Positions 61,858-64,000 of a DNA stretch of 64,000 nt are shown in pieces (positions within the stretch are counted from its first letter, which is position 1; every line of letters begins with the position of its first letter). A program made the translations under genes and the position numbers. The stretch comes from Oceanobacillus sp. CFH 90083 (GTDB lineage Bacteria > Bacillota > Bacilli > Bacillales > Amphibacillaceae): assembly GCF_009389585.1 (NCBI RefSeq), contig NZ_VIYG01000004.1:186001-250000 (forward strand), written 5' to 3'. The notes under the pieces are model-generated. The model was not told the origin of the DNA, did no database searches, and saw only the letters and a list, made by a program, of their open reading frames with translations.

Positions 61858-62000
61858 GTTCAAAAAGTCCGATAAAAAGAATCAAGAAGTTCAAGGCGGC
61901 GCAGCTTGGAACCACGGAGCGTATGCCTTTTAATACGTGAGTAGTGGAAAGCAAGCCAACGCAGAAATTCGCCGTGTTATTTTTGTTGGTCTTTTTGAAC
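61858..62000. mobile_element. MITE-like element, 143 bp, inverted relative to 59052
   Basis: GTTCAAAAAG (61858) and CTTTTTGAAC (to 62000) bound 143 bases; GTCCGATAAAAAGAATCAAG at the left matches the right end of the 59052-59244 element. It lies between the Pro/Gly-rich gene and thiE. Beyond it, 62001-62117 holds only a weak hairpin with T9 near 62090-62110. Confidence 0.65.
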
Positions 62001-62117
62001 ATCCTCTATTAGGCTAATGCTCCCTAATAGCATATGAGGCATATACACTATTTGCGCTTCATTCCAAACAGAATGGGCTGAATAACTAGTTCACCCCGGC
62101 AGTTTTTTTTTCACAGG

Positions 62118-62738
62118 TTACAGCTTTTCTACAGCCTCTTTAATATTTTGTGCTTCTGTAATCGCTGTAATAAAGGAGACACCATCTGCACCCGCTTCGA
62201 CAACAGAATGCGCATTTTCTGTCTGGATGCCGCCGATTGCCACCATAGGTATATCTGGAAATTGTGCACGGATGGTATGAATCCATTCTAATCCGACAGC
62301 CTGTTTTGCATCTTCTTTGGTAGCAGTTGCAAAAATTGGACCAACACCAATATAATCCACTAAATCAAGCGGACTTTGGTCAAGCTCCTGCTGTGTTGAT
62401 ATGGATAAACCAATTATTTTATCCGGGAACTTAGCGCGAACTTCTTTTACAGGCATATCATCCTGTCCGACGTGTATCCCGTCTGCATCTAATACCTCGG
62501 CAAGCTCAATATGATCATTGATAAAAAATGGAACATGGTGTTTTCTACAGCGCGCTCTAAGCTCTTTACCAAGTTGAAGCTTTTCTTTACCAGTTAAAGA
62601 TCCAGTTCCTTTTTCCCGAAACTGAAAAGCTGTAATACCAGCAGTGAGAGCTTCTTCTAAAACGATATTGGGATCTCTATGGCAATTTTGGCTGCCCATA
62701 ATAAAGTATTTTCTTAATAGCTCCCGATTAAATTTCAT
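62118..62738 (-). CDS. thiE: Thiamine phosphate synthase
   Basis: A 206-residue TIM-barrel enzyme. FQFREKGTGSLTG, FINDHIELAEVLDADGIHVGQDD and VGPIFATATKEDAKQAVG are the pyrophosphate- and HMP-binding motifs, with GGIQTENAHSVVEAGADGVSF at the end. It joins HMP-PP and thiazole phosphate. The start ATG 62738 is eight bases after GGAGG; an upstream ATG at 62753 lies on that site. It overlaps the end of thiM by 11 bases. Confidence 0.95.
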   Translation of the reverse strand: MKFNRELLRKYFIMGSQNCHRDPNIVLEEALTAGITAFQFREKGTGSLTGKEKLQLGKELRARCRKHHVPFFINDHIELAEVLDADGIHVGQDDMPVKEVRAKFPDKIIGLSISTQQELDQSPLDLVDYIGVGPIFATATKEDAKQAVGLEWIHTIRAQFPDIPMVAIGGIQTENAHSVVEAGADGVSFITAITEAQNIKEAVEKL

Positions 62739-63513
62739 CTCTTTTTCCTCCATTTAATTGCTTCGGTGTAAAGGATAAAGCATCTATAAAGCTTGGCAAA
62801 AAGGTTCCCGGTCCGTGTACATGAGGCTGTTCTGCCGCGCGTTCTGCCGCGAGTCCATAAAAGCTCAATGCCGAACTGAGCTGCTCTGGGACAGAGTAGG
62901 AGGTAGTCAGGCATGCTGCGACAACAGAACCTAATAAGCATCCAGAGCCTGTAATGCTTGCGAGCAGCGGATGCCCCGTCTGATTATAAATTAATTTATT
63001 TTCAGCATAGATAACATCTGTTTTTCCAGTTATCACAATTGCTGAGTTAAGCTTTTTACCAGCTTTTTCAGCAATTTCATCTAGATTTCCTTTACCGACA
63101 GAGTCTACTCCGCGCGTTTGAATATCAGCATCAACGAAGGAAGCAATTTCACCGGCATTTCCTTTTATAATTGTTGGACGTACTTCGTTTAGAATCTTTT
63201 CTACAACCATTTTCCGAAAAGGAGTCGCAGCCATGCCAACAGGATCGAGAACAACAGGAATACCTTTTTCATTTGCGGCTTTCCCTGCCGCAATCATCGC
63301 TTCGATCTCTCCTTCTAAAATCGTTCCAATATTCAAGACAATAGCATCCGCAATTTTAGCCATATCTGCTGCTTCACGTGTTTCTTTTGCCATAACAGGA
63401 CTGCCGCCAAAAGCCAGCAGCCCATTCGCGCTAAAATTCATGACGACCTGATTGGTTAAATGATGAATAAGCGGTGTGTTATTTCTGACTTGCTGAATAA
63501 TATCAGGATTCAT
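62728..63513 (-). CDS. thiM: Hydroxyethylthiazole kinase
   Basis: A 261-residue ribokinase-like enzyme. PLIHHLTNQVVMNFSANGLLA, VVLDPVGMAATPFR, IIKGNAGEIASF and SITGSGCLLGSVVAA (anion hole) are characteristic of ThiM. It phosphorylates the thiazole moiety in thiamine salvage. The start ATG 63513 follows AGGAAGGAAG; the open frame upstream to 63585 belongs to thiD. It overlaps thiD upstream and thiE downstream by 11 bases each, so the three genes are tightly coupled. Confidence 0.95.
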   Translation of the reverse strand: MNPDIIQQVRNNTPLIHHLTNQVVMNFSANGLLAFGGSPVMAKETREAADMAKIADAIVLNIGTILEGEIEAMIAAGKAANEKGIPVVLDPVGMAATPFRKMVVEKILNEVRPTIIKGNAGEIASFVDADIQTRGVDSVGKGNLDEIAEKAGKKLNSAIVITGKTDVIYAENKLIYNQTGHPLLASITGSGCLLGSVVAACLTTSYSVPEQLSSALSFYGLAAERAAEQPHVHGPGTFLPSFIDALSFTPKQLNGGKRDEI

Positions 63514-64000
63514 GGGTAATCTTCCTTCCTGCGTTTTCACGGATAGCCCAGTGATTGGTTGGCCCGTGTCCGGCTCCAAGTGCAAATGAATTAGAAATGG
63601 CTGCAGTCACGAAAGCTTTTGCATGTTTTACTGCTTCCGGAAGCGGGTAGTCTTTGCTTAAGTAAGCTGCAATTGCTGCAGCATACGTACAGCCGGTTCC
63701 ATGCGTATTCTCCGTATCAATACGCTCGGCAGAATAGCTATGCATGCGCCTGCCATCATAAAGAAAATCGATTGCTTGACCTTTAAGATGCCCTCCTTTT
63801 ACTAAGGCAGCATCGACACCATATTCATGAACAAGGTATTCTGCAGCGCCCTTCATATCATCTGTAGACGTAATGGGCAGACCAGTCAGAAATTCAGCCT
63901 CTGGAATATTTGGCGTAACGACAGTTGTTAAGGGAAGGAGGCACTGTCTTAAAAAGCTGCGGGCCTCTTCATTAATTAAAGCATCGCCGCTGGTAGCAAT
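63503..64000 (-). CDS. thiD: Hydroxymethylpyrimidine (phosphate) kinase, 5' partial
   Basis: The frame enters from the right edge; the ATG at 63856 is internal, since coding continues upstream with ATSGDALINEEA, VVTPNIPEAEFLTGLPI and then ALVKGGHLKG. HGTGCTYAAAIAAYL is the ribokinase-type anion hole with the catalytic region. About 166 C-terminal residues are present of a usual 265-270. It makes HMP-PP for ThiE. The operon start, and any TPP riboswitch, would be beyond the window. It overlaps thiM by 11 bases. Confidence 0.93.
   Translation of the reverse strand: MATSGDALINEEARSFLRQCLLPLTTVVTPNIPEAEFLTGLPITSTDDMKGAAEYLVHEYGVDAALVKGGHLKGQAIDFLYDGRRMHSYSAERIDTENTHGTGCTYAAAIAAYLSKDYPLPEAVKHAKAFVTAAISNSFALGAGHGPTNHWAIRENAGRKITHES

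Noticed and set aside
62001-62117. TPP riboswitch for the thi genes
   Set aside because: The thi operon is transcribed on the minus strand from beyond the right edge; this region is downstream of thiE and shows no THI box.

Overview
The window looks like the chromosome of a low-GC, Gram-positive endospore-former of the Bacillaceae, probably close to Oceanobacillus or Virgibacillus. This is inferred from AT-rich intergenic DNA, strong AGGAGG-type ribosome binding sites, frequent TTG/GTG starts, and Bacillus-type families (PucG, CatE/MhqD/MhqR, QueT with a preQ1-I riboswitch, YisP-like synthase, DUF3219, DUF3891). I see no rRNA, tRNA, CRISPR array, prophage or intact insertion sequence.

Layout. 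(1) 1-8.3 kb is a purine/ureide-nitrogen region: two subunits of oxamate carbamoyltransferase (allG partial, allH), carbamate kinase (allK), an MFS permease, the ureidoglycine-glyoxylate aminotransferase pucG and a YfcC-type transporter. PucG makes oxalurate, which AllFGH splits to oxamate and carbamoyl phosphate, and AllK turns carbamoyl phosphate into ATP. (2) 8.5-18.7 kb holds an esterase and three regulator-linked ABC modules (XRE+ATPase+permease; MerR+half-size exporter with a typical 19-bp-spacer MerR promoter; GntR+ATPase+permease), the deletion scar of another ABC operon, and an MFS gene followed by aroD. (3) 19.5-28.1 kb contains a 53-aa basic protein, a DinB protein, an AHSA1 protein, catalase, metA (acetyl-type by residue Glu111), DUF3891, queT with riboswitch, catE and a Ca/Na antiporter. 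(4) 28.1-33.4 kb contains mhqD-mhqR, fetAB and an ABC-F ribosome-protection gene preceded by a transcription attenuator. (5) 33.5-39.6 kb is an iron-siderophore uptake locus (ATPase, binding lipoprotein, two permeases, flavin reductase) with two Fur-box-like sites, then a probable small RNA. (6) 39.7-52.8 kb contains UPF0178, DUF3219, GNAT, RlmI-type methyltransferase, argF, and a peptide/amide salvage group (amidohydrolase, S9 peptidase, two tandem binding proteins without permeases, M20 hydrolase). (7) 53-56.3 kb is the hom-thrC-thrB operon. (8) 56.5-64 kb contains an MFS efflux gene, a YisP-like prenyl synthase family protein, a BCCT transporter, a Pro/Gly-rich protein and thiD-thiM-thiE.

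The less expected content is between the genes. Several intergenic regions carry copies of modular repeats (called X, Y and Z here) and of a MITE-like element with 11-bp terminal inverted repeats. Other non-coding signals are the ABC-F attenuator, the preQ1 riboswitch, a candidate sRNA at 39.4 kb, an orphan 13-bp-arm palindrome in front of a decayed ABC operon, and several palindromic operator candidates. I did not find a clearly novel multi-gene system. The best candidates for something undescribed are the modular repeats, the sRNA, and the pairing of PucG with oxamate carbamoyltransferase.
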